A stretch of DNA of 64,000 nt from Pseudo-nitzschia pungens. Lineage: Eukaryota; Bacillariophyta; Bacillariophyceae; Bacillariales; Bacillariaceae. Shown here piece by piece: positions 1-10,971 of this stretch. The notes beneath the pieces were generated by a model that was given only the letters and a program-made list of their open reading frames with translations, had not been told where the DNA came from and searched no databases. Made by a program: the position numbers and the translations under genes. How positions within the stretch are numbered: position 1 is the stretch's first letter; every line of letters starts with the position of its first letter. The stretch spans positions 1,240,001 through 1,304,000 of the forward strand of contig CM074762.1 of assembly GCA_037355855.1 (NCBI GenBank). The letters run 5' to 3'.

Positions 1-516
1 ATCCGGATTTTTTTGACATTCTTAAATCCAGGTTCTTGTGATTCGTTCCTATGATACATACTGTGGTCACAGAGGGAAAAAATTAAGGCGCATGGAATCA
101 TAACCTTAACCTTCAGATTACTCGTAATGACCTATTCATGGGTAACGTCATCGATCATCGATGGAAACTTTGTTCATCTCACGAGAGAATGCCACGAACT
201 CGGAGGCTGGTTGGAATTCTTCACCTTCCGATGTCATTACGGGACAACGATCTCTACAGGGTAAGGTTAATTACCAGGTACGAGTAAGTTACTCGTGTAC
301 GAAGAATCGAGGGAATCTTTAGAGTTGTTGGAACTACCTTAATCATACACAGACTCCTACGGTACGACAGTCCGGAAAGCGAACAATCGGATCGTTTCCC
401 TTGCCGTGAACATACGTACCAACTTCCCGAACGGATCTCGTTTTCCGCAACGATCACAACAGCCGATTGATACGGTAGATAGATTGATTCATTCATTCAT
501 TCATTCCGAGAACACC
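1..516. other. Intergenic sequence upstream of the HAD gene
   Basis: I see no gene here. There is a near-palindrome at 278-300 (GTACGAGTAA followed by TTACTCGTGTAC), preceded by GGTAAGGTTA at 259-268. Both belong to a motif family that recurs in intergenic DNA across the window. An ATTC tetranucleotide run at about 485-505 lies in the probable 5' leader of the next gene. Confidence 0.6.
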
Positions 517-1908
517 ATGAGAATCCTCTCCCTTGCTCTCCTTTTTCCTGCGGCGACGAAAGGCTTTCGACAACACCTTGCCAATCCTCGTTCTGGAAAA
601 AGCATCGCGTTCGCTTCCCGCAGCGGTTCTTCCCCGTCCCATTCCCGCTCGGCCTCGAATTCGTCGTCTTCTCTGTCGTCGTCGTCGTCGCTCGGTGAGG
701 ACACCCAATCCACCACCACTGTGGCAAGAACGATGGATTCCGATTCCGATTCCGAAAGAAAACACCGATACCGATTGCTCGACGCCGACGGGGAAGACAG
801 CGGCACCGGCGGTTGGATCGGAAAGCTCGTCGACGACTACGACGTCTTTCTGCTGGACATGTGGGGCGTGATGCACGACGGGATCCGGCCGTACGAGGGC
901 GTGCCTGAGGTCGTCCGGAAGCTCGGGGCGGCCGGCAAGAAACTGATCATCCTCTCCAATTCGTCCAAGCGGCGATCGAATTCCGTAAAGATGCTCGGGA
1001 AGCTGGGCTTTTCCCCGGGGGAGGACTTTTCCGAGATCATCACCAGCGGGGAGGTCGCCCACCACCTGCTGCGGTATCTGTCGAGAGCGGACGAACGGGG
1101 GGTCGGCGGCGAAAACGAAAACGGCGGCGACGACGAGACGAAATCCTCGTGGGTCCCCGAGGAGATCCCGGAGGTTTTTTCGGCGCTCCGGGATGCTTGC
1201 AAGGACGAGGGAATGTCCGCCTATTGTTTCGGAAGCGGGGACGGGGACGAGGAATACCTGCGATCGTGCGGGTGGAACCTCGCGGAGTCGATCGAAACGG
1301 CCGATCTCATCGTGGCCCGGGGAACCTTCGTGGTCCTCTCGGCCACCGACCGCGCCGACAAGAAGCGGGACGAGGAGGCCTACTGGGCCGCTTACCAGGA
1401 CGTCCTGGAGCGGGCCTCGAGGCTCCCGAATCCCCCGCCCATGGTGGTCTGCAACCCCGACAAGGTCCGGCCGGACGCCGACAAGAGTCCCATGCCCGGA
1501 ACCATCGGGGTGGCCTACCGGGAGCTGCTGGAGGCCAGCCGGGGCGACAACGACGACCACGACCACGACGACCGGATTTTGTCGCTCGGAAAACCCTTTT
1601 CGAGCGTCTACGACATCGCCCTGTCGTCCGTCAGCAGCGAAAACCGGTCGCGCGTGGTCATGGTCGGGGACGCCCTCGAGACGGACGTGACGGGAGCCAC
1701 CGCCGCGGGCATCGATTCGATCTGGGTCGTCAACGACGGAATCCACAACCAGGAGATCGAAAACGCGTCGTCGTCGTCGACGACGACGACGACGCTGGAA
1801 GCGGGCTGCGAGGCGGTCCTGGAAGGCTTCAACGCGCGTTCGGAGGCGACGTACGCAAGGGGACGGAAGGTGTCGCCGACCGCGGTCATCCCCCACTTTC
1901 GGTGGTAG
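517..1908 (+). CDS. HAD-superfamily hydrolase, class IIA-like
   Basis: Predicted 463-residue HAD phosphatase. The four HAD motifs are visible: motif I LLDMWGVMHDG near residue 112 (nucleophile Asp), motif II ILSNSS near 145, motif III Lys in LGKPFSSVY near 357, and motif IV VGDALETDVTGA near 384. The motif I sequence and the cap between motifs II and III are like the class IIA group of sugar- or nucleotide-phosphate phosphatases. The substrate cannot be read from sequence. The frame is open from 406, but the ATG at 517 (ACACCATGA) is preferred because it starts a hydrophobic leader (MRILSLALLFPAA) that could be a signal or transit peptide. A Ser-rich linker follows. The cap contains acidic and HD-rich inserts, including HDHDDR near residue 350. 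A long antisense frame over the gene is a GC-rich shadow. Confidence 0.85.
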   Translation: MRILSLALLFPAATKGFRQHLANPRSGKSIAFASRSGSSPSHSRSASNSSSSLSSSSSLGEDTQSTTTVARTMDSDSDSERKHRYRLLDADGEDSGTGGWIGKLVDDYDVFLLDMWGVMHDGIRPYEGVPEVVRKLGAAGKKLIILSNSSKRRSNSVKMLGKLGFSPGEDFSEIITSGEVAHHLLRYLSRADERGVGGENENGGDDETKSSWVPEEIPEVFSALRDACKDEGMSAYCFGSGDGDEEYLRSCGWNLAESIETADLIVARGTFVVLSATDRADKKRDEEAYWAAYQDVLERASRLPNPPPMVVCNPDKVRPDADKSPMPGTIGVAYRELLEASRGDNDDHDHDDRILSLGKPFSSVYDIALSSVSSENRSRVVMVGDALETDVTGATAAGIDSIWVVNDGIHNQEIENASSSSTTTTTLEAGCEAVLEGFNARSEATYARGRKVSPTAVIPHFRW

Positions 1909-2698
1909 GCCGCACGGACGCAAAAAAAAAAATGAAAAAGAAAAGAAAAAGAGAAACACCGCAAGCATAAGGAGAAGCAGAACCAGAACCAGAATACAAC
2001 CCTATCGGTGCGTACGGATCGCAGCGCGTCGCGGCACGACATGACACGACACGACACTATACCACATCACACTACATTGCACTGCACGACGGAAAACCCA
2101 ACGCGGAATGCATGGAAATCATGGCTTCCGTTGTTGGACGGAAGAAGACTCAAATGATTGAAAACTACCTCATAGACATTTGAAACGCCGTGTACAGGAC
2201 CTGGATTTTGTATCAAAAAATAATGATGAACATCTTGTTCCTTGTACGAACGTCTATTGCATTCTTGGGACAATTCGTTTCATGGCATGAATATGCAATT
2301 CAGTGGTAGAACTTACAACAGGCCAAGTCCGGTCGTCACCTTTGACTGAAAGATCTAGAACGGTGTGTATCTTTTTTAAATTCATCATTAGTTTTACAAT
2401 GTTTACTGATGTAGTGCATGTGCATGTGTGTTGTGGCTCATGGCAACAGACACAATGCTTTTGCTGCAAAAATTCCATGGGAAGCAGACGCTTTCCATCC
2501 CAAAAATTCCCCTTGAAGGCATTTCTTAGTTTTGGAAAGTTGGCTAAGGTGGGGTGGGGTGTGCTGCATCATATGCAGTTCAACTGTTGCAAGAATGCTC
2601 CTTCGACACGACTCGGAGTGGCAGATGGAACCAACCAGCAGCGGAGTGCAGCTGCCAGCGATGCTGCTTCGTCACGATCCGAAGCGCTTGGGTTGTTT
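1909..2698. other. Convergent intergenic region
   Basis: This stretch lies between the 3' ends of two convergent genes. An A-run at 1921-1930 and ACACGAC-type short repeats at about 2035-2090 are visible. An open frame at 2303-2770 (+) shows no domain or protein-like composition. No supportable gene is seen. Confidence 0.5.
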
Positions 2699-4679
2699 CT
2701 AATCGTTGCGGTGTTGCTCTCCATCGTTTCGTTTCCGGCGACAGCTTGTACCCGATGGATGGGGCTCTAATGATCGGCTCTTTCCCTTGCTATGGCGAGA
2801 TCGCTTGAGAGATGTTTTGCCGGAGGAACGACGGTTGCAGCCGTGGTTCGAGTCCTCGGCAAGATCCGACTTCTCTGGATCTACTATTATAACTAGATCG
2901 ATGAGGCTGTCCTGCATTGATGTTTCACTTCGATGTCGACGAGACAGTGGTGGCGGAGTAAGGTCCCGCGTCAGCTTCTCGCTTTTGTTGCGACGAGAAA
3001 CCGGTTTCTGCGGCACATCATCGGGGCACGACTTTTGGCCCCTGCTGCTGCGTTTGGGTCTCGTCTCGGCGCCACGATCCTCACTGCCGCCATTCTTGCT
3101 CGTCCGTTTGCTTTTGTTGCGACGATGCGAACTTGTTTTATGCATGCTATCGGACCTTCCACCGGGTTTATCCGACTTTGTGTGGCGTTTTCGATCGGTC
3201 AAGCTACCATTGGACTTCGAGCGTTCCGTTTTTTTGTGATTTCCCTCACCGGTTCTCGTAGCAGCCCTTCGCTCACGACAGCGACGGGGAGATTCTTCTT
3301 CGCGTCTTGTCGATGTGGATTGGACCAAGTCTTCCAATTCTTCAATAATATTGCTAGGAAGAGGTCGCCCTGATGTTTCGCTGCTTTTCCGAACGATAGA
3401 GTTTCGTCTCCTCGAGTGTCGATGGTGCTTTCCCGCGGAAAGCTTTTTGTGTTCCGATGTTTTGCAGTGGAATCCACCAAACGAGTTAGATTTCACTGAG
3501 GGTCGACGCAAGAAACGTTCTTCTTCTCCAAGGTTGTTTAGAAGACTGTTGTCCTCACTCCTGGTTCTTTTTGGAGGTTTGAAGTAGAAGGATTCATCGT
3601 GGATCGGCATGCTTTTTGCTCTGGGTAGCGGTCTCGTTCCTCTTCGGGTCCGGGACGTGAATGAGTTTGGGGCTGAGCCACGACTGATGATGTCGGCATC
3701 CTCAGTTGCCTCAGAATTTGCAATTGTTGTGCTTTCATCGTCGGCGGTGCGTGCTGTAAGTTCGTTTTCGGATCGTTGTTTGCAAAAAACGTTGCGAAAC
3801 GATCTAGATCGCGGGATCCGTTCGAGAGTTCGTACGGGATCATCCTTGCTCTCATCCTCTCCGCCCCGTTGACTGGTAGAAGATAATTGGATCCTGCTGG
3901 AGTCGTTGCTCCTTGCACTTCTAGGGTCTGTACCGCGAGGATAGGGAAGAAACACCTCGTTGATGGCGTTGCCAGCGTTCCCTACGACTGGAACTCAGAA
4001 CATTGCTTCCCTCCGATTGTGATGTTGGTAATACTGTTGTTGCAGCTGTCGTTGCAGAGGTCGGTTCCGACGCCTCCATTCGGCTGCTTCTCCTTAAAAC
4101 TCCAGGTTTTTGTGGTTCATCATGCAGACCCTTTCTACTTGTTTTCATAGATCTTCCTTCTGCCATCAATGATTCAATGGGAATGATCGCATTGCCATCA
4201 TTGTCGTTATCATCATCGTCGTTATCATCATCCTCGACATCCCCGAAAGAGACCACTATGTTTGGTTGATGATTGTACAACAATTTTCTTATTTCCCTCT
4301 GACTAACGGCCAACTTCGGGATAGTTTTCTTTTCGTTGTGGTTATTTCCCATGCTATCAACGTTGCAATTTTTTGAGAAAAGGTTTTCGGTTTTGACGCC
4401 ACATTTGTGGTGGGGTGGTGTAGGAGGTTGGATCTGCAATACATCCTCGATGGAGTTCGAATTGTTGCGAGAGTTTCTGCGAATTTCCTTCTTCTCCTCT
4501 ATAGACACCAACTTGGAATCTTCACATTGCACCTGGAACGATGCCCAGCCCCCAAAGTCTTCGTCTTGTTGCAATGACGCAAAACTCTCCTGGGCTAAGC
4601 AATCACGATTTGCACCACATTGGTCCGGAATCGATGCTCGATTCATCTGAGAGTTTAGAACGAGGACGGCCGGCTGCAT
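2699..4679 (-). CDS. Hypothetical disordered Ser/Arg-rich protein, two-part gene
   Basis: I do not recognise this protein. The N-terminal part (4679 down to 3921, ATG at 4679) is polar, with a run of Asp/Asn (DDDNDDDDNDNDGN). The C-terminal part (frame open from 3955 down to 2699) is strongly basic and Ser/Arg/Lys-rich, with many RRxxS sites such as RRNSIVRKSS. The two parts are in different frames and overlap. A 61-nt GT-AG intron at 3933-3873 (GTACAG...CTACCAG) would restore the frame, because a length of 1 mod 3 is required, but other sites or a base error are possible. The composition suggests an intrinsically disordered, possibly nuclear, phosphoprotein. No catalytic motif is seen. It is convergent with the HAD gene. 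Confidence 0.55.
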
Positions 4680-6628
4680 TATTGAATTCAGATAATATTA
4701 TGATTCTAAGTGTACGGTACGTTGCGATTCCTTTTTCATAAAGGATTGCTTATATCGAGAATCGTTGCACTCGTTTCTTGTTCAATGCAACCAACGAACA
4801 ATGATGTGGAATGGTTGCAATGATACAAAAATTGTGATCAGATGCGACTTCGCTGGAAAAATTATCCTCGGGGTGGAGGATTCGGTGTACTTTTTCGTTA
4901 GTTTTTGTACCATTGGCATGTTACCATGCAAAGAAGATAAAATGTGATAGAACAGAGATGAAATGGCGCATTTAAACACTTGAACCATAAAAACTTCCGA
5001 TGACTTTATTGATACTTTTTATTTCTATCCCCCAAAGTGCTAAATTCACGATCTGCAGTGTGTCAGAGGGATTAGAGTAATCGTACTTCTGCGAGTAAAT
5101 CTTAAGCTTACCTTAGTTTGTTCGCACATTTTTTTCAACGTGATGTTCCATCCATAGTTTGGGTTTTAGCTATTATAAGTGTAGACATGGCGGATGCAAA
5201 GTCATAATAATTTCGGAGTTTTTCAACTTCCCTACTCGGATAATAAGTGCTACGTTGAACACAACATACCTGTGAAAGTGAGAGTACTTGTAGGTCCTAA
5301 TCGTAAATGCTGTATGCAATACTCATACATCATGTATTGAGGTTGAGACTTGCGAGTTCGTTTATACACTTCGGATTCATACCCGAACTTGTGCTTCAAA
5401 GCTGATTCATTATTATTTCTTCTCTCTATGGTACACCCCAACTGGCCCATTGAATTCAATCTAGTACTAAACACATTTTGTCGCTCAAAACAAATATCCG
5501 CTGCTGAACCTGTCGTGGTGTGTGGTCTTGCGTTTCGTAGCAGTTTTTTATCGTGACACCACATGCGGTAAGGTTTTTTACCAAACTCTGCTGCGATGCG
5601 GAAGGAGCATAAGAGGTATCCCATTCAAAAACAATTATGCAACTCCTCAATGCGGCACCTGTGTTTTCATACGGGTACCGTTGATGTCATTCGAGGGAGC
5701 CCATGTAACACTTACTGTACGGTATGCTCCATTTTGGCCGATCAAAAACCAACTTAAACCTTTCACAAACCACGTGGGTTACCCATAGCGGCTCTCCTGG
5801 ATCAAAGTAGTACTAGATGTGATGGCTTTTCATTTCAGTCACAGCGAAAGGTAATTGACTAAATATTGCTTAGGCATTCTACCGGTATATTGGATCTTTT
5901 TTTGTTATTCTTCCTGGAACATCAAGCTAGAAGATCAAGTAGTACTACTGGCATAATTGATGTAGCTACTACTTTTCACTGTTGAGGGAGGAGGTTCTCC
6001 TCGTAGCGAAGTAAATTTTAGCTAGATCGGTGAAGGAGTGGTTAAAAAATGTATTTTTTTGTGGAAGCTTGTTGGTGGCTCAATGGGTTTTCCAATAGAT
6101 TGCAACTACTACTAGTATTTTTCTTATTCATTCACAGACACTGTCATTCATCGTAGTACTTTTCCTCTAACGAACATGATCTTTTTACAGGAAAGAAATT
6201 GTGACGACGTGTTCGATGCGCAATAGTAAACTGTGTTGAAGGTCTATTGTGGGTATCAATCAGGTTCGATAAGCTGGCAAGCGACTCTTTTTAAATCAGA
6301 GTGGACTCACTTTTAGAATTATTTTCATCTGCATTTTTAACGATATTGATAGCAGAGTAAGTTTGTCATTCGACATCATGATCGCGGATTTCCATTCGAA
6401 AACCTCATTCGGTTCTATTTTGTAAGCATCCTTTCCTCGAAATAAGATTGTGAAACAGGCTGGCAATGAATCCTATCCCTTGAAACGATTCATGGTGCTT
6501 GCGAAATCGTTTCAGAAGAACGAACTCCGTGATATATTTCCTTTCACTTTCAGAGGTTCCATCACAACTCTCTGTGTTTGGAACCACCTTATTCTACTGA
6601 TTCCCCATATTGTGCGCTGAATGAGCGG
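4680..6628. other. Long intergenic region without a supportable gene
   Basis: About 1.95 kb, AT-richer than its neighbours. It holds the upstream region of the disordered-protein gene and the 3' flank of the PDZ gene. Overlapping minus-strand frames at 5250-5650 are not recognisable. AGTAGTACTA-like trinucleotide motifs occur at about 5806-5812 and 5938-5972. Confidence 0.4.
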
Positions 6629-8527
6629 TTACTCTTTGCTGGAGTTTTGCCGGATAGCTTTTGTTAGCTCCTCGGACTGTGCCCTGTCCCACGTTTCGTT
6701 TCGAAAAGTTAGCACTATTGGTTTGCTCTTCGTACTCTTGCCACTACTGTTAGCAGTATTTCCGGCCATCTCATTGCAGAGTTTTTCCAATGTCCAATCG
6801 TCACTAATGGACTGCCCATTGATTTTCACTAATCGTGCCCCCAAAGTAGGTTTCATGTTGATTTCAGCGTTGAAACCATCAAAACCGCAAACTGCGAAGA
6901 TCGGGAACTTCTTTTTGCGTTGATCAGAGCGGTTGTTTTCGACCGAATCGAAGGAAGAGTCTTTTTCCACGTCTGTTGCTTCGGTCGTATGCGACTGCTG
7001 CTTCTCTTTCACGTTCTCTTGGCGGGAAGATTCAACTCCCAACTCAGCAAATTGCAGATTGCAGGGTGGTTCCATTTTCAGGTTGTAGTTAGAAATCACT
7101 CGATGTCCCAAAAACTTTGCAAAACGACTCGACAGGGATGTTGATGTGTTTTCGACGGTTGGGCTTTCATCCTGTGCGGTTGACTTCTCATCGCATTGAT
7201 CTGCCACATCAGACGGAAGGGGTGCATCATGACGTTCCACCTCTTTGCAGGAGCTTTTGGTACTTGCGTCGTTCTCGCCACACCCCTCAACAGAAAATCG
7301 GAGAGTAGGTAAAGTGCCATCGAAACCCGAACGTGATTTTGAGATATCGGTTCTACAAGATGTAACAATCGCAAGATCCGCGACCTGCTTGTCGGTGCTT
7401 TCTGTGGTAGTTTCGGATAAATCGGATCCGACACTTGTGATTCCAACGTCTTGGATTTCGTTCTCGATATCGCAATAGTCGCTTAATTCCGCGTTTCCGA
7501 CACTGTTTCCACCGGTGCTCCCCGCATCCTTGCCTTTCTGGCTCTTGATCAGTTGCAGCTGGATTTCGTGCTGCTGAACCTTGCTGGCCATGAGCTGAAA
7601 GCCTTGCGACTCGAGCTGGGCTTCGTACTTGTGCACCTTGTGCTGGAGGCTTTTTGCCACCTTGCGATTGTGCCTAGATTGCGTCTTGAGCTTTAGGTTT
7701 TGCTTGTGAACCTGTTTGGCGGCCTTCTCTACCTGACGATTGCGGTGCCTCAGAGCCTCCAGCTCGGACCGGAGCTCCTGGACCTCGTCGGTGTGCCCAT
7801 CGATTTCTCGGGTGACGTTGGCAATCACGGCGTGCAAGCGGTGAATCGACATGGACAATTGAACCAGAGGCGTCTGAAGCGGCTGTGATAACGGTCCTAT
7901 TTGGGTTGCCGTGTTGTCCTTCGAAACGGACAGCGAAGGACAATACAATGAATTGGTTGGTTCGGCCTGCAACGCAGGGAGAGAGTTTTCCAGCAAACGT
8001 TGCTGGTATTCCGCAGAATCGAGGGTGGCCAACCGATTGAGTTGATTCAGTGCACTCAGGAGTACGTCTGATGGGTCGTCTTCTTTATTCGTAGTACTTC
8101 TACCCAGAGTAGGAGCCACCTTGGGAACGTGGTGCGGCTCGGAGTGATTGTTCCCGCGCCGAATGTTTCGGTGGTGGCGAAGAGAATTCGTTGGGATACC
8201 ATCGTAACAACCCGAATCATTGTGCTCACTATTGCTGCTGCTGCTGCTGCTGATGCTGCTGCCATTGCAGCTGCTGCTGCAGCAGGTTGGCGTTCGAGTG
8301 TCGTCCGAGGAGTTTCCGGACGCTCCCGAAGAGATAATGATCCGGCCGAGACGTTCGTGCATCGGGGGAGGAGTGTCTATGGAATGTTCGTCGTACGAGC
8401 ATGCACTGGATGTCGAAGGCGTCCTCGGACTGCCCAATTCTTTTGTTTCGTCTCTGCTGTCATTCATTGTCGCTGCCGATCTCGGCGAGGCCGATGAATT
8501 CGGTGATGCTGTGAGTGAGTTTGTCAT
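6629..8527 (-). CDS. Coiled-coil protein with C-terminal PDZ-like domain
   Basis: About 632 residues. The N-terminal third is Ser-rich and disordered, with a Ser stretch encoded by a GCT-type repeat (about 8231-8285). A coiled coil occupies roughly residues 225-340 (for example EVQELRSELEALRHRNRQ). The last ~95 residues resemble a PDZ fold: FPIFAVCGFDGF, then GARLVKINGQSI, then PIVLTFRNETW, matching the usual beta-strand and 'G..l..ING' pattern. PDZ domains bind C-terminal peptides, so this is probably a scaffold or adaptor; the partner is unknown. The first in-frame ATG is at 8527. The frame stays open 30 codons further upstream without an ATG, so an upstream exon is possible. Confidence 0.6.
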   Translation of the reverse strand: MTNSLTASPNSSASPRSAATMNDSRDETKELGSPRTPSTSSACSYDEHSIDTPPPMHERLGRIIISSGASGNSSDDTRTPTCCSSSCNGSSISSSSSSNSEHNDSGCYDGIPTNSLRHHRNIRRGNNHSEPHHVPKVAPTLGRSTTNKEDDPSDVLLSALNQLNRLATLDSAEYQQRLLENSLPALQAEPTNSLYCPSLSVSKDNTATQIGPLSQPLQTPLVQLSMSIHRLHAVIANVTREIDGHTDEVQELRSELEALRHRNRQVEKAAKQVHKQNLKLKTQSRHNRKVAKSLQHKVHKYEAQLESQGFQLMASKVQQHEIQLQLIKSQKGKDAGSTGGNSVGNAELSDYCDIENEIQDVGITSVGSDLSETTTESTDKQVADLAIVTSCRTDISKSRSGFDGTLPTLRFSVEGCGENDASTKSSCKEVERHDAPLPSDVADQCDEKSTAQDESPTVENTSTSLSSRFAKFLGHRVISNYNLKMEPPCNLQFAELGVESSRQENVKEKQQSHTTEATDVEKDSSFDSVENNRSDQRKKKFPIFAVCGFDGFNAEINMKPTLGARLVKINGQSISDDWTLEKLCNEMAGNTANSSGKSTKSKPIVLTFRNETWDRAQSEELTKAIRQNSSKE

Positions 8528-9682
8528 GAGATACCGTTTCCAATTATTGTATCGTATATTGGTTTTATGACCTCTGGCTACACGCAGGGTAGGCGGAGAC
8601 TCCTCGATGGGAATCAAAGTTGATCGAACGCCTTGGTTCTGCGATTGAAAGAAGGTTCTGACAGTTTATCAACGATCCCGCGTGTATATAATTCTGCACC
8701 GAGTACAATACCAGATACCAAGTTGTCAATCGACGCGAGGTTCCAGAGCCTGACAACCCAACGTTGTTGGTTAGAACCATGTGTTGGCCTACTCAAGCCC
8801 TATCGCTGAAGATGGTTGCCAAGACACTTCCAGAACGCGGGGCATGTTCCACGGAAATCCCGGTAGTTTAACAGGCATAACGTTGTCATGAGCAAATAAG
8901 GTTTACCGTAAGATCTTCGACTGCACTTGTCTCAATAAAGTCTGAAATATTTAGTCGTCTCACGTTCACAAGATTCAACCGAAATTTATTACGTTGCTAA
9001 CTCGTAATGGCATATGTCTTCGAGTCACATTACGCGATCGAATCGTGCTTTTGATGGCGGCGCACATACCGAAGCCGCGTAAACCTTACTCGTATGGAGA
9101 TTCACACGGAATTTATCACGTTGACCATGCATGGTTAATGGTCAAAGATACCACAGCATACTCTTAATCTGAGTAGTCGAAATCACGGTGCTCCCAATGT
9201 AGATTATGTACATACTTTTACTATATATATACTACTACATACGACTAGGTTGTAACGAGTTACGGCCATACCACACCCGTAAATTACTATCAGTAATCGA
9301 ACTAGTCGGGGCACGCAATTTCTCGTTTTCGGTTAAACAGGAGTCGCCCGCCCGCCGCTAGAATTCATTTCAAATCAAAAACATGGCGCAATGTTTTCCT
9401 ACCGGCACACGGCATCAACTATCCGTTATGTTTACCCCTTTGACAAGTCAAAAGTGACAATGAACACAGAACCTCTTTGGAACACGATCCAAAGAGACTT
9501 ACGACTGTCGACAGGGTTTCTCGAATACCTACAATTGACTAGGATCGACTTCTAATACGATAAGAGAAGACTTGTTTCTAACTAGAATTGATTTGATCTG
9601 ATCTGATCTGATCTGATTCAATTCGATTCGATTCGATTAAAAAAGCACACGCTCTGTCATACTCCAAATCCAACACGTAACC
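8528..9682. other. Divergent upstream region of the PDZ and APH-1 genes
   Basis: About 1.1 kb between two divergent starts. Near the APH-1 start is a pentanucleotide run at about 9592-9639: GATCT units pass into ATTCG units. It probably lies in the promoter or 5' leader. A TATATATA tract is at about 9221-9229. No gene is seen. Confidence 0.5.
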
Positions 9683-10729
9683 ATGGACTTTCTCTCGTCA
9701 GTATTGGGATTGTTCTCGTCGGCCGACACAAAGGCATTGGTGCTGGGTTCTGCGGCCATTGGCCTTGCTCCCTTCCTCTGCTTTTTCTTCCAGATTGTGT
9801 TCCCCAAACCACAACTCCTGATTGTTTCGATCTCGGCGGCGTTCTTCTATCTGCTGGCAGCATCGATGGCCTCGCTCTGCTGGTTCATTCTGGATCCCAC
9901 CATAGGATTGGAAAGTGCTTGGTCGGCCATCATTCCCGGAGTATTCTTTCAATTTATTTTCCGATGCCTTTTTGTGACGACTTATCACAAGGTCGAGAAT
10001 GTTATCGAAGCCTCCATCGAAAAGTTTGAAGAGGAGGAACAAGAGCAGCAGGAACGATCTGGAAACGGCAACAACAACCGAAGCGACGACCAGCAATCGA
10101 GCGTGCAGGTTGCCAAAAACAAATTGTCGCTCAATGATGCCGCTTGTGGAATCGCAGCCGGTGTCGGTTTTGGTGGTATGCATGCCATTTTGCTGTTCGG
10201 CTCGTTGCTCGCCAGTGAGACGTACGATGCCGGTGTCCTCTATCAGCCATCCTGCCCAAAGGTGCCATCGCTCATGGTCTCTGCTCTGAACACTTTCTGC
10301 TTCTACTTCCTCGACATCTTTTGGATGCTCTTCACCTTTTTTGGGATGCGCCGACGAGTCTTATTCCCCCGTGGTGGTGGTGCTCTGTCGGACATCAACC
10401 CCCTCTCGAGACCTTTTGGGCACTACTTTGGAAACACCCGCACGGGAGGCAACCAAGCATTGCTTACGATCTTGCTTACCCATTTCATTGCGGCTGGATT
10501 TACCACCTTCAACGCATTTAAGTTTGGATGCATGTTTTCTCTGACGACGCTTCCCTTGCTGACGATTGTTGTGGCGTATATCTTCTGGAGCGGAGTCTCC
10601 AAAATCTACATGCCTCTGCCCCATTCGAATGTCCGTCTGAGTCTCCCCGCATCCTATAGCTATGGAAGTCACGTCGGGGAGGGAGGAAGTGCTCTAGATA
10701 CAGTGGAGCGAATTCGAAACGAAGAATGA
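9683..10729 (+). CDS. APH1: Gamma-secretase subunit APH-1
   Basis: A 348-residue multi-pass membrane protein resembling APH-1, the scaffold subunit of the gamma-secretase intramembrane protease (with presenilin, nicastrin and PEN-2). About seven hydrophobic segments are visible. The glycine-rich helix GIAAGVGFGGMH (near residue 156) matches the conserved APH-1 GxxxG helix. Two intramembrane histidines, in GGMHAILL and LTHFIAAGF, sit where APH-1 has its conserved pair. The end LTHFIAAGFTTFN aligns by eye with the animal pattern 'sHLlTSGLTfLN'. A polar Glu/Gln/Asn loop near residues 115-145 is longer than in animals. The start is ATG at 9683 with CC at -2/-1. The gene is intronless and convergent with the ABC-F gene 242 bp downstream. 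Confidence 0.85.
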   Translation: MDFLSSVLGLFSSADTKALVLGSAAIGLAPFLCFFFQIVFPKPQLLIVSISAAFFYLLAASMASLCWFILDPTIGLESAWSAIIPGVFFQFIFRCLFVTTYHKVENVIEASIEKFEEEEQEQQERSGNGNNNRSDDQQSSVQVAKNKLSLNDAACGIAAGVGFGGMHAILLFGSLLASETYDAGVLYQPSCPKVPSLMVSALNTFCFYFLDIFWMLFTFFGMRRRVLFPRGGGALSDINPLSRPFGHYFGNTRTGGNQALLTILLTHFIAAGFTTFNAFKFGCMFSLTTLPLLTIVVAYIFWSGVSKIYMPLPHSNVRLSLPASYSYGSHVGEGGSALDTVERIRNEE

Positions 10730-10971
10730 GAAACGAACAAACGGAGAAACTCCTTTCCTCGCAACAACAGTGTTTTGTTTGGAATAAATAATATATTCCA
10801 CGTGTACTCATAGAGAAAACGGCAGACTGTCATGATAAACTTCTTGTCGCCAAACCATGTTCACTTTTAAAAGAAAATCAGTTACACCATTTTATTAATT
10901 TAACGCTTTGTAGCTATGGGCGCAATCTTCGTATCGCATGCTGGAGAACTTGACACCAAAGTAAATAATGA

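Noticed and set aside
493..1968. 491-residue antisense open frame over the HAD gene
   Set aside because: A shadow of a GC-rich gene. The HAD motifs are on the plus strand and the antisense product is Arg/Val-rich low complexity.
5250..5650. Overlapping minus-strand frames of 124 and 64 residues
   Set aside because: No recognisable domain, and two frames compete over the same DNA with no protein-like pattern.
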